Positions 26,708 through 36,702 of a stretch of 47,234 nt of DNA are shown one piece after another; position 1 is the stretch's first letter, and each line of letters starts with the position of its first letter. Source of the stretch: Halieaceae bacterium (GTDB lineage Bacteria > Pseudomonadota > Gammaproteobacteria > Pseudomonadales > Halieaceae); NCBI GenBank assembly GCA_016744355.1, contig JADGEN010000004.1:32924-80157 (forward strand), in the 5' to 3' direction. Under the pieces are notes generated by a model. That model was not told where the DNA came from, made no database searches, and saw only the letters and a program-made list of their open reading frames with translations. Position numbers and translations under genes: made by a program.

Positions 26708-28100
26708 ACACAATGTCTGGGTAGTCGATGACGACAGCTCCATTCGCTGGGTACTGGAAAAAGCCCTCAGTCAACACGGAATCAGCATCAGGTGTTTTGA
26801 TAGCGGCGATAGTATGCTGGACAGAATTGATGCAGAACAACCCGATGTGATCATTAGCGACATTAGAATGCCGGGCACGGACGGCCTGGACGTCCTGACT
26901 CGCCTCACTGAACATTACCCCGACCTGCCGGTTATCATAACCACAGCGCATTCAGACCTGGACAGTGCCGTTACCTCTTATCAAAAAGGCGCTTTTGAAT
27001 ACCTGCCAAAGCCATTTGATATTGACGAAGTGCTTGCGATCACAGAGCGGGCCCTGGCCCACGCCAGAGAAAAACGGGGCCACACGCCATCTCTGGAGAT
27101 TATTCCAACTACCGATATCATTGGTGAAGCACCTGCCATGCAGGAAGTGTTTCGGGCCATAGGAAGACTCGCCCACAGCAATATTACGGTGCTGATAAAC
27201 GGCGATTCGGGCACGGGGAAAGAGCTGGTTGCGAGAGCTTTACACCGTCACAGCCCGCGTTCCCGGCAGCCCTTCATTGCCCTCAATATGGCAGCCATCC
27301 CAAAGGATTTAATGGAGTCAGAACTATTCGGCCACGAAAAGGGCGCTTTTACCGGCGCAAATACCAAGCGCGTGGGCCGTTTCGAGCAGGCCGACGGCGG
27401 CACTCTATTTTTGGACGAAATCGGCGACATGCCCGCTGATACGCAAACACGGTTACTGCGTGTTTTGGCCGATGGAGAATTTTATCGTGTAGGCGGACAC
27501 ACCGCAGTCAAAGTCGATGTGAGAATTATCGCTGCCACCCACCAGAATCTGGAAAACCTGGTTCAGCAGGGAAAATTTCGCGAGGATTTATTCCATCGTT
27601 TGAATGTCATTCGAATCCATATTCCAAAGTTGGCCGAACGTGCCGAAGACATTCCCCGCTTAATGCAATTCTTCTTTCAGAAAGCGGCCGAAGAGCTTGG
27701 GGGAGAGCCCAAAGTTCTGCTCAAAGAAACCGAAGCGTTCCTGACCGGCCTGCAATGGCCGGGAAATGTTCGACAATTGGAAAACACGTGCCGCTGGATT
27801 ACTGTCATGGCCACCGGCCGGGAAATTCACCTTTCAGATCTACCACCAGAGCTAGGCAATTACAGCGAACCCGTAAATTCTGCAACGGACACAAATTGGC
27901 AGACCCTCCTACATCAATGGGGCCGCAATGAGTTGGCTCAGGGTAAACACCGAATTCTGGAGCAGGCCACACCACAATTTGAACGAGTCATGATTGAGGT
28001 GGCTCTGCACCACTCGCAGGGAAGAAAACGGGATGCCGCAGAGCTTCTCGGCTGGGGGCGAAATACGTTAACCCGAAAAATGAAAGAGCTTAAAATGTAG
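26697..28100 (+). CDS. glnG: Nitrogen regulation response regulator NtrC
   Basis: 467 aa sigma-54 enhancer-binding protein. The receiver domain has DDD at 11-13, phospho-acceptor Asp55 (ISDIRMPGTDG) and Lys105 (LPKPF). The AAA+ domain has Walker A GDSGTGKE (169-176) and the sigma-54 contact loop GAFTGA (216-221). The C-terminal Fis-type HTH is KRDAAELLGWGRNTLTRKMK. Start at ATG 26697, inside the end of ntrB; a longer reading from 26634 would add ntrB sequence in another frame. Its probable sites are the boxes before glnA and ntrB. Confidence 0.97.
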   Translation: MQSEHNVWVVDDDSSIRWVLEKALSQHGISIRCFDSGDSMLDRIDAEQPDVIISDIRMPGTDGLDVLTRLTEHYPDLPVIITTAHSDLDSAVTSYQKGAFEYLPKPFDIDEVLAITERALAHAREKRGHTPSLEIIPTTDIIGEAPAMQEVFRAIGRLAHSNITVLINGDSGTGKELVARALHRHSPRSRQPFIALNMAAIPKDLMESELFGHEKGAFTGANTKRVGRFEQADGGTLFLDEIGDMPADTQTRLLRVLADGEFYRVGGHTAVKVDVRIIAATHQNLENLVQQGKFREDLFHRLNVIRIHIPKLAERAEDIPRLMQFFFQKAAEELGGEPKVLLKETEAFLTGLQWPGNVRQLENTCRWITVMATGREIHLSDLPPELGNYSEPVNSATDTNWQTLLHQWGRNELAQGKHRILEQATPQFERVMIEVALHHSQGRKRDAAELLGWGRNTLTRKMKELKM

Positions 28101-28132
28101 CTGGCTACGTCCACTGCGTTTATCATCCCCTC

Positions 28133-28597
28133 ATGCTAAAAATTGTACTTCACCAGCCCCAAATTCCACCCAATACGGGCAATATCATACGCCTGTGTGC
28201 CAATACCGGCTGCACCCTGCATTTGATCGAGCCCCTGGGCTTTGATTTGGATGACAAAAAAATGCGCCGAGCGGGGCTGGATTACCGGGAGTTTGCCTCG
28301 GTTAAGGTTTATCCGGATTTTGACGATTTCTGCCTGAAAAACAGTGAGACACGTTTGTTTTTCATTACCACAAAAGGCGCCGAGAACTATCACGAGGTGA
28401 GCTTTCAACGCGGAGATGCGGTGGTATTCGGATCTGAGACCAAAGGCTTACCGGCGACAATCCTCGACTCTGCAACCTCTGCGCAGCGTGTACGAATCCC
28501 TATGAAGGAGGACAGCCGTAGCTTGAATCTATCTAATGCGGTGGCGATTGTGGTGTATGAAGGCTTGAGGCAACTTGGGTTTGATGGGCTGATATAA
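28133..28597 (+). CDS. trmL: tRNA (cytidine(34)-2'-O)-methyltransferase
   Basis: 2'-O-methylates the wobble base of two leucine tRNAs using SAM. 154 aa, a minimal SPOUT enzyme: LKIVLHQPQIPPNTGNIIRL at the N-terminus, GFDLDDKKMRRAGLDY, then the trefoil knot VVFGSETKGLPATIL and RIPMKEDSRSLNLSNAVAIV. It starts 32 bases after ntrC, so it may be on the same transcript. It is convergent with secB across hairpin element B. Confidence 0.95.
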   Translation: MLKIVLHQPQIPPNTGNIIRLCANTGCTLHLIEPLGFDLDDKKMRRAGLDYREFASVKVYPDFDDFCLKNSETRLFFITTKGAENYHEVSFQRGDAVVFGSETKGLPATILDSATSAQRVRIPMKEDSRSLNLSNAVAIVVYEGLRQLGFDGLI

Positions 28598-28666
28598 TTC
28601 GAGTTTAATGCTTGGGGAAAACCTGTATCAAATCGGATGTGTGATACTGGGGTGCGGTCTAGAACT

Positions 28667-28798
28667 GAGCGGGGAGTACGTACACGAGCAGAAATTGCGC
28701 CCTCCGCCTCAGGACACGCCACAAGTACATCCCTGTAGGCTCTCTTCGGCCGTCCTTGGCCTCAGAAGGTCCTGAGGCGGAGGGCGCAATCCCCGCTC
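28667..28798 (-). repeat. Long hairpin element B with conserved core
   Basis: A 22-bp perfect inverted repeat (28694-28715 with 28769-28790) encloses a 53-base loop, 28716-28768. On the minus strand this loop is homologous to the loop of element A: GGCCAAGGACGGCCG matches GGCCATGGATGGCCG, and both have CAGGGATG twelve bases before the closing stem. A second inverted repeat (28667-28675 with 28790-28798) continues the stem, with an 18-base insertion on one side (28676-28693) that contains GTACGTAC. It lies between convergent trmL and secB; no U-tract. Confidence 0.9.
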
Positions 28799-28848
28799 TC
28801 TACAGTCAATGACTACAGAGGCGGGCCTCGCTTCTTCTTTCCGCCAGC

Positions 28849-29349
28849 CTAGTGTGTAGCGGCTTCGCCGTCTTCGGCTGTTTGTCCCTGTTGGGCTACA
28901 GCTTGCTGGTACAGGGCCTCAAAATTGACCGGGGCCAGCATTACAGCGGGGAAACCACCTTTTACGCATACTGCGTCTATGTTCTCGCGAGCATAGGGAA
29001 ACAGAATAGTGGGTGCGGCAGTGGCCAGAACCCGGCGCAGGTTCTCACCCTCTATGCCTGTAATAAAGAAGATACCGGCTTGCTGTACTTCAACTAAAAA
29101 AGCTGTTTCGTCCTCCAACTTGGCGGTGAGAGTAACGGTAAGTACGACCTCATAGTTGCCTTCTTCGCCAATTTTATTACTCTTGGTGTTGAGATCTACA
29201 CTAACCTGCGGTTGCCATTGTTTTTTGAACACGTCCGGGCTGGAAGGTGACTCGAAGGACAAATCCTTCGCATAAATACGCTGCATTGCAAATTGTTGTT
29301 GCGCTTGCTCGCCTTGCGGTGCAGCTGCGCCTGTTTCTTCTTCGGCCAT
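28849..29349 (-). CDS. secB: Protein-export chaperone SecB
   Basis: 166 aa cytoplasmic tetrameric chaperone that keeps preproteins unfolded and hands them to SecA. The conserved core is QRIYAKDLSFESPSSPDVFK near the start, then LTVTLTAKLEDETAFLVEVQ, QAGIFFITGI, and CPxx-like PTILFPYARENID with GGFPAVMLAPVNFEALYQQ. AGAGGA precedes the ATG. Followed upstream by grxC and the rhodanese gene on the same strand, the same neighbours as in Pseudomonas. Confidence 0.97.
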   Translation of the reverse strand: MAEEETGAAAPQGEQAQQQFAMQRIYAKDLSFESPSSPDVFKKQWQPQVSVDLNTKSNKIGEEGNYEVVLTVTLTAKLEDETAFLVEVQQAGIFFITGIEGENLRRVLATAAPTILFPYARENIDAVCVKGGFPAVMLAPVNFEALYQQAVAQQGQTAEDGEAATH

Positions 29350-29411
29350 TGAGGCATCCTCTAAATGTAGTTACTGCATTAATACAGTAGGTTTTTGAAA
29401 TGTGGCGCTAC

Positions 29412-29672
29412 TTACGCCGTTTTTAACATCTGGTCTAGTTGTCCCTGTCGATCCAACAGCGCGATGTCGTCATAACCGCCTATATGCCTGGATCCAATCC
29501 ATATTTGGGGCACGGTGTACCGGCCGCTGAGCTCAACCATCTCACGTCGCAAATCCGGCTCGCTGTCGACCCCAATATCTATAAATTCTACGTTTTTATT
29601 CGCCAGCAGGCTGCGAGCGCGAACGCAATAGGGACAAAAACGAGTGGAATACATTTTAACTTCAGCGGACAT
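29412..29672 (-). CDS. grxC: Glutaredoxin 3
   Basis: 86 aa glutathione-dependent disulfide reductase. The active site is CPYC (RFCPYCVRARSLLANKNVEF), and the glutathione-binding TVPQIWIGSRHIGGYDDI follows. It lies between the rhodanese gene (35 bases upstream) and secB (62 bases downstream), all in one direction, so the three are probably cotranscribed. Confidence 0.95.
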   Translation of the reverse strand: MSAEVKMYSTRFCPYCVRARSLLANKNVEFIDIGVDSEPDLRREMVELSGRYTVPQIWIGSRHIGGYDDIALLDRQGQLDQMLKTA

Positions 29673-29707
29673 AGGCCTACTTGATTTTAGTTCCTTGCGA
29701 ATTCGGC

Positions 29708-30127
29708 TCAGGATTTACTAATAGTGGGAAGTTGCAGGTTACTCCACTCCATCATACCGCCGGTCATTTTGTAAACGTGCTCGAAACCACTGGCTTTAAG
29801 CGTCTTTCCCGCTGCCCCTGCCTGCTGCCCCATCTTGCATACTAATACTATGGGTTTGTTTTTGTGTTTTTCAAGCTCTGCCAGCCTAGACTGCAATTTG
29901 GCGGCAGGTATGTGCATTGCTTCAACGATGTGTCCCGCTTTATAGTCGGAGGCATCGCGCAGATCGAGGAACAAACCACTCTGGGCATTCACCATGCTTA
30001 TTGCCTGCTGCGGTGACAGGGAAGGACCGGATTTGCGGGATTCATGAAAGAACAGCATGACAAGCACAACTGCCAGAGCAGCTACCAGTGTCCATTGTTG
30101 GGAAATAAATTCGAGGAACAGAGCCAT
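29708..30127 (-). CDS. Membrane-anchored rhodanese-like protein (YibN-type)
   Basis: 139 aa. An N-terminal membrane helix (WTLVAALAVVLVMLFF, about 11-27) tethers a single rhodanese domain. The domain has LFLDLRDASDYKAGHIVEA and the active-site loop VLVCKMGQQAGAAGKTLKAS with Cys, then GFEHVYKMTGGMMEW. E. coli yibN stands next to grxC-secB in the same order. Sulfurtransferase activity is plausible but the physiological acceptor is unknown. A -10-like TATACT lies upstream on the minus strand near 30197-30202. Confidence 0.88.
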   Translation of the reverse strand: MALFLEFISQQWTLVAALAVVLVMLFFHESRKSGPSLSPQQAISMVNAQSGLFLDLRDASDYKAGHIVEAMHIPAAKLQSRLAELEKHKNKPIVLVCKMGQQAGAAGKTLKASGFEHVYKMTGGMMEWSNLQLPTISKS

Positions 30128-30318
30128 TGTAATATTCAGTCTTTGCCAGTTGGATCTATCGGCCTATTAGCAAACAGGCCGACAAAAAAGGGCGCCAAGT
30201 ATACCCGATCACCCTGCGCCGCGAAAGCGAGCACTGAGATCACTCAAATCCCTGTGCGGCGGGGAGCTGTACAGGGTAAAATGTCCCACTTCGAGCACCA
30301 TCATTTTCTGGGATAAGC

Positions 30319-31875
30319 ATGAACAACGAGCAAAAATCACCCACAGTACTCATAATTCTGGATGGCTGGGGCCACCGGGAAAACCCTGAAGACAATGCCA
30401 TTGTTAACGGTAAGACCCCTGTCTGGGACAAGCTGTGGAAGAACGCTCCACACACGCTCATCTCCAGCTCCGGACTCGATGTCGGCCTACCCCAGGGCCA
30501 GATGGGCAATTCTGAGGTTGGCCACATGAGTTTGGGGGCAGGCAGAATCGTCCATCAAAATATTACTCGCATAGATCAGGCCATAGCCGATGGCGATTTC
30601 GACACCAATCCAGCGTATGTCAACGCGATAGACAAAGCCAATGAAGCCGGAGGCTCTGTCCACATCATGGGCCTGCTTTCTGCAGGTGGTGTTCATAGTC
30701 ATGAGCAACAAATTGAGGCCGCTATCAGACTCGCCTGTAAACGAGGCGCAAAACACGTGTACTTACACGCCTTCCTCGATGGTCGGGATACACCGCCACG
30801 CAGCGCCGAACCCTCCCTGCAAAAATTCGACCGCTTGTTCGCAAACCTGGGCTGTGGACGTATCGCCAGTATGGTTGGTCGCTATTACGCGATGGATCGC
30901 GACAATCGCTGGGATAGAATCGAGCAGGCCTACAATTTGCTGACTCGGGCGAAAGCCGACTACCAATTCGATACGGCAGTGGAAGCACTCGAAGCCGCGT
31001 ATCAGCGAGACGAGAATGACGAATTTGTATTGCCGACATCACTGCGCGCAGAAGGTCAAGAATCCGCCGTTATCTCAGACAATGACGCTGTTCTATTCAT
31101 GAATTTTCGCGCCGACCGAGCGCGCGCACTCACACACGCATTCGTAGACGAGAGCTTCTCTCACTTTGAACGCGGGGTCTCACTGCAATTGGCAGACTTC
31201 GTCATGACAACAGAGTATGCGGCTGACATCCAAACAAGCTGTGCATTCCCTCCCCACAGTCTCAAAAATGTATTGGGCGATTATCTTGCGCAGTTAGGTA
31301 AAACCCAATTGCGCATTGCCGAAACGGAGAAATATGCCCATGTAACCTTTTTCTTCAGTGGAGGCCGCGAAGCGCTGTTTGATGGAGAGGAGCGCGTAAT
31401 GGTGCCCTCGCCAGATGTTGCTACTTATGATTTACAACCCGAAATGAGTGCGCCGGAACTTACCGACAAACTTATAGCCGCAATCAGTTCGCATAAGTAT
31501 GACCTCATTGTTTGCAACTATGCCAACGGCGATATGGTGGGCCACACGGGCGTCTATGAAGCGGCGGTGAAAGCGGTGGAAACTCTGGACGAATGCCTGG
31601 GAAGAATTCAAGGCGCACTGCAGGAAACAGGCGGTGAAGCTCTGGTAACTGCTGATCATGGCAATTGCGAGCAAATGATGGACTACGTCTCGGGGCAAAA
31701 GCACACTCAGCATACAACCGAGAAAGTACCGTTGGTTTACATGGGTGCACGCGCAGCAACTCTCGACCCCGCCGGCGGCAAACTGGCAGATATGGCTCCC
31801 ACCCTGCTCGCCATGATGAATATAGCTCAACCACCTGAAATGACTGGAAAAAATTTGATAGAGCTCGCCTCCTGA
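30319..31875 (+). CDS. gpmI: 2,3-bisphosphoglycerate-independent phosphoglycerate mutase
   Basis: Interconverts 3- and 2-phosphoglycerate in glycolysis with two Mn ions. 518 aa. [13 protein letters not shown] carries the first metal Asp, [20 protein letters not shown] the phosphoserine nucleophile, [14 protein letters not shown] and [16 protein letters not shown] the substrate-binding arginines, and [13 protein letters not shown] the second metal site. The stop TGA overlaps the proposed CTG start of envC. Confidence 0.97.
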   Translation: MNNEQKSPTVLIILDGWGHRENPEDNAIVNGKTPVWDKLWKNAPHTLISSSGLDVGLPQGQMGNSEVGHMSLGAGRIVHQNITRIDQAIADGDFDTNPAYVNAIDKANEAGGSVHIMGLLSAGGVHSHEQQIEAAIRLACKRGAKHVYLHAFLDGRDTPPRSAEPSLQKFDRLFANLGCGRIASMVGRYYAMDRDNRWDRIEQAYNLLTRAKADYQFDTAVEALEAAYQRDENDEFVLPTSLRAEGQESAVISDNDAVLFMNFRADRARALTHAFVDESFSHFERGVSLQLADFVMTTEYAADIQTSCAFPPHSLKNVLGDYLAQLGKTQLRIAETEKYAHVTFFFSGGREALFDGEERVMVPSPDVATYDLQPEMSAPELTDKLIAAISSHKYDLIVCNYANGDMVGHTGVYEAAVKAVETLDECLGRIQGALQETGGEALVTADHGNCEQMMDYVSGQKHTQHTTEKVPLVYMGARAATLDPAGGKLADMAPTLLAMMNIAQPPEMTGKNLIELAS

Positions 31876-33038
31876 AAGCGACGCGTTTCCAGCTCCTATT
31901 CACTGCCCTGGCGTTGACGCTGGTATTAGCCCCTGCGGCACACTCCGCGCCGAAAGGGGAATCAGACGAAGAACAGGCACGTGAGCAATTAAAAGATTTA
32001 CAGCGCGAAATAAGGGCAGTCACCGAACAAATTTCGACGGAAAAAAATCGTAAAAACTCTCTGCTAAATCAACTGCGCAAGGCTGACGTAGAACTGGGAT
32101 CCCTACAAAAAAGCATTGCGCAAAATGAGCTTGCCTTAAAATCGTCCCGAAAAGAGTTGGCCGACCTGAACGCCAAAGCAGAGACACTCATCCAGTCCAG
32201 GGACGCACAGCAGGCTTTAGTCGCGCGAGAAATCAGAACCGCCTATCAAATGGGCCGCCAGGGCCAGCTGAAGATTTTGCTAAACCAGGAAGACCCCAAC
32301 ACCCTCGCTAGAGCGTTCACCTACTACCAGTATTTTTACCAGGCTAGAGGCAAGCATATAGACAGATATCGCGAGATTCTGGCGCAGCTAAAAGAGCTGG
32401 AACCCGCAATCGTCGCCGCCACCAGCGAGCTGGAAGATAAAAAACAGGCTCTCGAAAAGCAGCAAAAAAACCTGATCAGAGCGAAACAAACCCGTGAACT
32501 GGCGGTGTCAAACCTACTTGCCAGCATCGCCAGTAAAGATGGCAAACTCAAGCAAATGCAACAGGACCAGCAGGAGTTAAAAAACTTGCTGGAGGCCATA
32601 GAAAAGGCCGTAGTAAATCTAAAGATGCCTGAGAATTACAAATCATTCAGCGCCGCAAAGGGATCCATGCCCTGGCCTATATCAGGCCGCGCCAGCCACC
32701 GCTTTGGCAACTCCAGAAACGCCGGGAAAATGCGCTGGCAGGGCGTTACGATTCCGGCCAAAGCCGGGATCAATATTTCGGCCATCCACCATGGTCGAGT
32801 CGTTTACGCAGATTGGCTGCGAGGCTCAGGGCTGCTATTAATCATCGACCATGGTGATGACTATATGAGCCTCTATGCACACAACCAGAGCCTTATGGCA
32901 GAGGTGGGGGAATGGGTTAATGCCGGCTCCACTATTGCAACCGTGGGGAGTAGTGGCGGTCAGGAAAGCGCCGCGCTGTACTTTGAGGTCAGATACAAAG
33001 GCAAGCCAGTCAACCCTGCTTCCTGGTGTAGACGTTAA
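31872..33038 (+). CDS. envC: Murein hydrolase activator EnvC
   Basis: 388 aa with the proposed CTG start at 31872. From there the product begins (M)[18 protein letters not shown] and [10 protein letters not shown], a complete signal peptide with a positive n-region. The next usable codon, TTG at 31914, would lose that region. The CTG overlaps the gpmI stop as CTGA. A long coiled coil (about 30-260) precedes a LytM domain (about 275-388) with [20 protein letters not shown] and [16 protein letters not shown]. The first metal-ligand His is missing (RWQGVTIPA), as in EnvC proteins, which activate AmiA/AmiB rather than cleave. Confidence 0.88.
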   Translation: MKATRFQLLFTALALTLVLAPAAHSAPKGESDEEQAREQLKDLQREIRAVTEQISTEKNRKNSLLNQLRKADVELGSLQKSIAQNELALKSSRKELADLNAKAETLIQSRDAQQALVAREIRTAYQMGRQGQLKILLNQEDPNTLARAFTYYQYFYQARGKHIDRYREILAQLKELEPAIVAATSELEDKKQALEKQQKNLIRAKQTRELAVSNLLASIASKDGKLKQMQQDQQELKNLLEAIEKAVVNLKMPENYKSFSAAKGSMPWPISGRASHRFGNSRNAGKMRWQGVTIPAKAGINISAIHHGRVVYADWLRGSGLLLIIDHGDDYMSLYAHNQSLMAEVGEWVNAGSTIATVGSSGGQESAALYFEVRYKGKPVNPASWCRR

Positions 33039-33189
33039 GGCACAGCCCATTTTACCCCCGGCATTTCATAACAGACTTGACGACGAATGAGTTACACTAT
33101 TTACATAAGCAGGTAGCTGGCGCAGCAGCATGTGGCACCCCTGTATCTCTACGTAGTTATAGCAACAGCAAAATCATCCGGCGGTAACC

Positions 33190-34527
33190 ATGAGTAATCA
33201 CCCTACGCTAAAAAATGTTCTGGCCCCCCTGGGGCTCTTTCTTGCCTTAACCAACCCCGGTTCTGCGCTGGCTGTTGAGGAGCCCGGCGAGCTTCCCCTG
33301 GAGGAGCTGCGCACTTTCGCAGATGTTTTTAACCAGATTCGCATTGGCTACGTAGAAGAGATAGATGACAGCACTTTACTCGAATACGCCATTCAGGGAA
33401 TGTTGACAGGGCTGGACCCACACTCCGTCTACATGACCAAAGACGCTTTCGACAACCTACAGTCCACTACATCGGGCGAATTCAGCGGTCTGGGCCTGGA
33501 AGTTGGCATGGAAGACGGGTTTGTCACCGTTGTCTCTCCCATAGATGGCACCCCGGCAGATAAGGCGGGCCTGCAAACAGGAGATGTGATACTCAAGCTG
33601 GACAATATCTCTATCAAAGGCATGAGCCTGAATGAGGCAATTGAAAAGATGCGCGGAGATAAAGGCTCAAAAATTGAGCTTACTATTGGCCGTCAGGGGG
33701 AAACCAAGCCTTTCAACCTCACATTGGAACGAGACATCATCAGGGTAGCAAGCGTTCGCGAAAGATGGCTGGAGCCGGGTTTTGGCTATATTCGTATTGC
33801 ACAATTCCAAAAGCGAACCGGCGAAGACGTGAGCAAGTCACTGAAGAAGCTTGAGGAAAAAGAAGCGCTAAAGGGTTTAGTGCTGGACCTGCGCAATAAT
33901 CCGGGCGGTGTTTTGCGGGCCAGTGTCGATGTCGCGGGCCTATTTATTGATGGGGGAACAGTAGTCTACACCGAGGGCAGGCTGGATAACTCAGAAGTTA
34001 ACTACAAAGCCACTGCGGGAGATGTTACAGACGGAACTCCTGTGGTGGTTCTGATCAATGGCGGCTCTGCCAGCGCATCAGAAATAGTCGCCGGGGCGCT
34101 TCAGGATCACAGCAGAGCGGTCTTAATGGGCACCCAAAGTTTCGGTAAAGGCTCTGTCCAAACCATACTGCCTTTGTCCGACTCCCGCGCTGTTAAACTC
34201 ACCACAGCCCTCTACTTCACCCCCAACGGTCGCTCTATACAGGCTCAGGGTATCGCTCCCGATATTACGGTTGAGCGGGCAAAAGTCACCGCCTACAAGA
34301 CAAATCGAGTTACTGAGGCAGATCTCGCCGGTCACCTGGATAACGCGGGGGGTAACGAGGAAAATGCTGAGGCGGCAACAAGCAATGCCAAGGGCCTGTT
34401 GTCCTCGGACAACCAGTTGTATGAAGCGCTCAGCCTACTGAAAGGTCTGAATATTTTGGGAGCACGCAGCCAGAGCGCAGCGGCTCAAGCCAAGGCAGCT
34501 CCAGTAGAGAAGCCTGCAGAAACATAG
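33190..34527 (+). CDS. ctpA: C-terminal processing peptidase, S41 family
   Basis: 445 aa exported protease. A signal peptide (VLAPLGLFLALTNPGSALA) is followed by a helical region, a PDZ domain (about 95-180, GLGLEVGMEDGFVTVVSPID) and the S41 catalytic domain. Ser295 in GGSASASEIVAGAL and Lys320 in GTQSFGKGSVQT form the Ser-Lys dyad with the 25-residue spacing seen in E. coli Prc. A low-complexity Ala-rich tail ends the protein. envC-ctpA is a conserved pair; the product probably trims cell-wall hydrolases or lipoproteins. Convergent with hisF at 11 bases. Confidence 0.93.
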   Translation: MSNHPTLKNVLAPLGLFLALTNPGSALAVEEPGELPLEELRTFADVFNQIRIGYVEEIDDSTLLEYAIQGMLTGLDPHSVYMTKDAFDNLQSTTSGEFSGLGLEVGMEDGFVTVVSPIDGTPADKAGLQTGDVILKLDNISIKGMSLNEAIEKMRGDKGSKIELTIGRQGETKPFNLTLERDIIRVASVRERWLEPGFGYIRIAQFQKRTGEDVSKSLKKLEEKEALKGLVLDLRNNPGGVLRASVDVAGLFIDGGTVVYTEGRLDNSEVNYKATAGDVTDGTPVVVLINGGSASASEIVAGALQDHSRAVLMGTQSFGKGSVQTILPLSDSRAVKLTTALYFTPNGRSIQAQGIAPDITVERAKVTAYKTNRVTEADLAGHLDNAGGNEENAEAATSNAKGLLSSDNQLYEALSLLKGLNILGARSQSAAAQAKAAPVEKPAET

Positions 34528-34538
34528 GAAGAAACCAA

Positions 34539-35312
34539 CTACAGGCGTACCTCTATACCTTTGGCAGCCATGTAAGCCTTGGCTTCAGGTACGGTAAATT
34601 CTCCGAAGTGGAATATACTGGCTGCCAACACGGCGTCTGCACCGCCCAGTAAAACACCATCTGCCAAATGATCCAGGGTACCAACACCCCCGGAGGCAAT
34701 CACGGGAATTCCCACCGCATCGGTGATCGCACGTGTCACACCCAACTCAAAACCATTTTTGGTGCCGTCTCTGTCCATGCTGGTTAGCAAAATTTCTCCA
34801 GCTCCAAGTTCTGCCATCTTTACTGCCCATGCCACGGCATCAATGCCAGTGGGTTTACGCCCGCCATGGGTGAAGATTTCCCAACGAGGTTTGTTGTCCA
34901 CATCATCAACGCGCTTTGCATCAATGGCTACGACGATACACTGCGAACCGAAACGTTCGGCCGCCTCGCGCACCAGATCCGGATTGTGAATCGCGGCGGT
35001 ATTGATTGCCACCTTGTCGGCACCGGCGTTTAGCATGATGCGAATATCCTCTACCGCACGAATGCCACCTCCCACGGTTAAGGGGATAAAAACTTCTTCG
35101 GCAATTTTTTCTACCGTATGTACGGTAGTGTCACGACCCTCGTGACTGGCGGTAATATCCAGAAACGTTATTTCGTCAGCGCCCTGCTCATTGTAACGCT
35201 TGGCAATTTCTACCGGATCGCCCGCGTCGCGTATATCGACGAAGTTAACCCCTTTTACAACTCGCCCATTCTCTACGTCCAAACAGGGAATAATACGTTT
35301 AGCCAGGCCCAT
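34539..35312 (-). CDS. hisF: Imidazole glycerol phosphate synthase subunit HisF
   Basis: 257 aa (beta/alpha)8 cyclase that uses ammonia from HisH to make IGP and AICAR. It begins [20 protein letters not shown] with catalytic Asp11; [20 protein letters not shown] follows, the second Asp lies in [11 protein letters not shown], and [13 protein letters not shown] is a phosphate-binding loop. Last gene of hisBHAF, two bases after hisA; no hisI follows. Confidence 0.97.
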   Translation of the reverse strand: MGLAKRIIPCLDVENGRVVKGVNFVDIRDAGDPVEIAKRYNEQGADEITFLDITASHEGRDTTVHTVEKIAEEVFIPLTVGGGIRAVEDIRIMLNAGADKVAINTAAIHNPDLVREAAERFGSQCIVVAIDAKRVDDVDNKPRWEIFTHGGRKPTGIDAVAWAVKMAELGAGEILLTSMDRDGTKNGFELGVTRAITDAVGIPVIASGGVGTLDHLADGVLLGGADAVLAASIFHFGEFTVPEAKAYMAAKGIEVRL

Positions 35313-35314
35313 AA

Positions 35315-36049
35315 TCAGGAATTCTCATCACAGTAGGCCTGCGCAAGAGCTACATCCAGGGTGCCCTCGTAAATGGCCCGACCGGTTATAGCACCGCAAA
35401 TACCTTCGCCTGTCACGGCTTGCAGGGCTTGGATATCGTCCATATTGGTTATCCCTCCGGAGGCGATCACCGGAATGCTCGAAGCTCTGGCCATGGCCAA
35501 CGTTGCCTCGACATTAACACCCTGCATCATTCCATCGCGGGCAATATCAGTGTAAACAATAGCGCTAACGCCATCGGACTCAAACTTTTTCGCCAGGTCT
35601 GCGGCCTGCACATTGGAGACTTCAGCCCAACCATCGGTTGCTACCAGACCATCTTTCGCGTCCAGGCCCACAATAATTTTTCCCGGAAACGCCCGGCAGG
35701 CCTCGCTAACAAACTCGGGCTCCTTCACCGCCTTGGTGCCGATAATGACGTAGCTTACACCCGCTTTCACATAGTGCTCGATGGTTTCCAGTGTGCGTAT
35801 GCCGCCACCAATTTGCACGGGAAGTCGCGGATAGGCGCCGGATATAGCGGTAACCACTTCACCATTGATGGGCTCACCCGCAAAAGCCCCGTTTAAATCA
35901 ACAAGGTGCAAGCGTCGGCAACCGGCATCAACCCAGCGCTTCGCTACCGACACCGGGTCGTCCGAGAACACCGTGCTATCGTCCATTAACCCCTGACGCA
36001 GGCGAACGCATTCACCATCTTTTAAATCGATTGCGGGTATTATCAGCAT
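35315..36049 (-). CDS. hisA: Phosphoribosylformimino-AICAR ribotide isomerase HisA
   Basis: 244 aa (beta/alpha)8 isomerase (ProFAR to PRFAR). [19 protein letters not shown] holds the catalytic Asp near residue 8; [16 protein letters not shown] and [14 protein letters not shown] hold the second Asp. Its ATG overlaps the hisH stop by seven bases. Confidence 0.97.
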   Translation of the reverse strand: MLIIPAIDLKDGECVRLRQGLMDDSTVFSDDPVSVAKRWVDAGCRRLHLVDLNGAFAGEPINGEVVTAISGAYPRLPVQIGGGIRTLETIEHYVKAGVSYVIIGTKAVKEPEFVSEACRAFPGKIIVGLDAKDGLVATDGWAEVSNVQAADLAKKFESDGVSAIVYTDIARDGMMQGVNVEATLAMARASSIPVIASGGITNMDDIQALQAVTGEGICGAITGRAIYEGTLDVALAQAYCDENS

Positions 36050-36693
36050 TGGCCATTCCAGTTAATAAAATTGCGCAGTAATTGAAGCCCTGCGGTGTGA
36101 CTCTTTTCGGGGTGAAATTGAACGGCGAACAAGTTGTCCCGGGCAAGAGCAGCATCTGCACTCACGCCATACTGAACACTGCCCGCCAACAAATTGCGAT
36201 CCAACGCATCTACATAGTAACTGTGTACAAAGTAGAATCGACTATTGTCTTCGATGCCATTCCACAAGGCGTGATTACTCACCTGTTGCACTTGATTCCA
36301 TCCCATATGCGGCACTTTCAAGCGCTCTCCCGTCTCGCCGAGTAGGGGCTTACCGAAGAACCTGACCTCACCGGGAACAATATCCAGGCAATCAACACCG
36401 CCATTTTCCTGGGAATGAGTCATCAGCGCCTGCATACCCACGCAAATAGCCAGTACCGGTTTGTGCTGTGCGCCCAATACATCCAGCAACAACTCGTCAC
36501 ACTTGAGGCGTCGGATTTCAGTCATGCAATCGCGGATTCCTCCAACGCCGGGAAAGACAACCCGGTCCGCGCTGCGAATAAGCTCCGCATCGTGTGTAAC
36601 CACAACCTTATCGGCACCCACATGCTCAAGCGCACTCGCCACGGAGTGCAAATTACCCATGCCGTAGTCAATTACAGCGACAATACCACTCAT
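36043..36693 (-). CDS. hisH: Imidazole glycerol phosphate synthase glutaminase subunit HisH
   Basis: 216 aa class I glutamine amidotransferase that supplies ammonia to His[21 protein letters not shown] at the N-terminus, Cys in [16 protein letters not shown], and His/Glu in [18 protein letters not shown] form the triad. HSYYVDA is also typical. Lies 9 bases after hisB. Confidence 0.96.
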   Translation of the reverse strand: MSGIVAVIDYGMGNLHSVASALEHVGADKVVVTHDAELIRSADRVVFPGVGGIRDCMTEIRRLKCDELLLDVLGAQHKPVLAICVGMQALMTHSQENGGVDCLDIVPGEVRFFGKPLLGETGERLKVPHMGWNQVQQVSNHALWNGIEDNSRFYFVHSYYVDALDRNLLAGSVQYGVSADAALARDNLFAVQFHPEKSHTAGLQLLRNFINWNGQC

Positions 36694-36702
36694 GATTTCA
36701 AC

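Noticed and set aside
28625-28647. GTATCA/TGATAC stem-loop just after trmL
   Set aside because: Six-base stem with an 11-base loop and no T-run; too weak to call a terminator.
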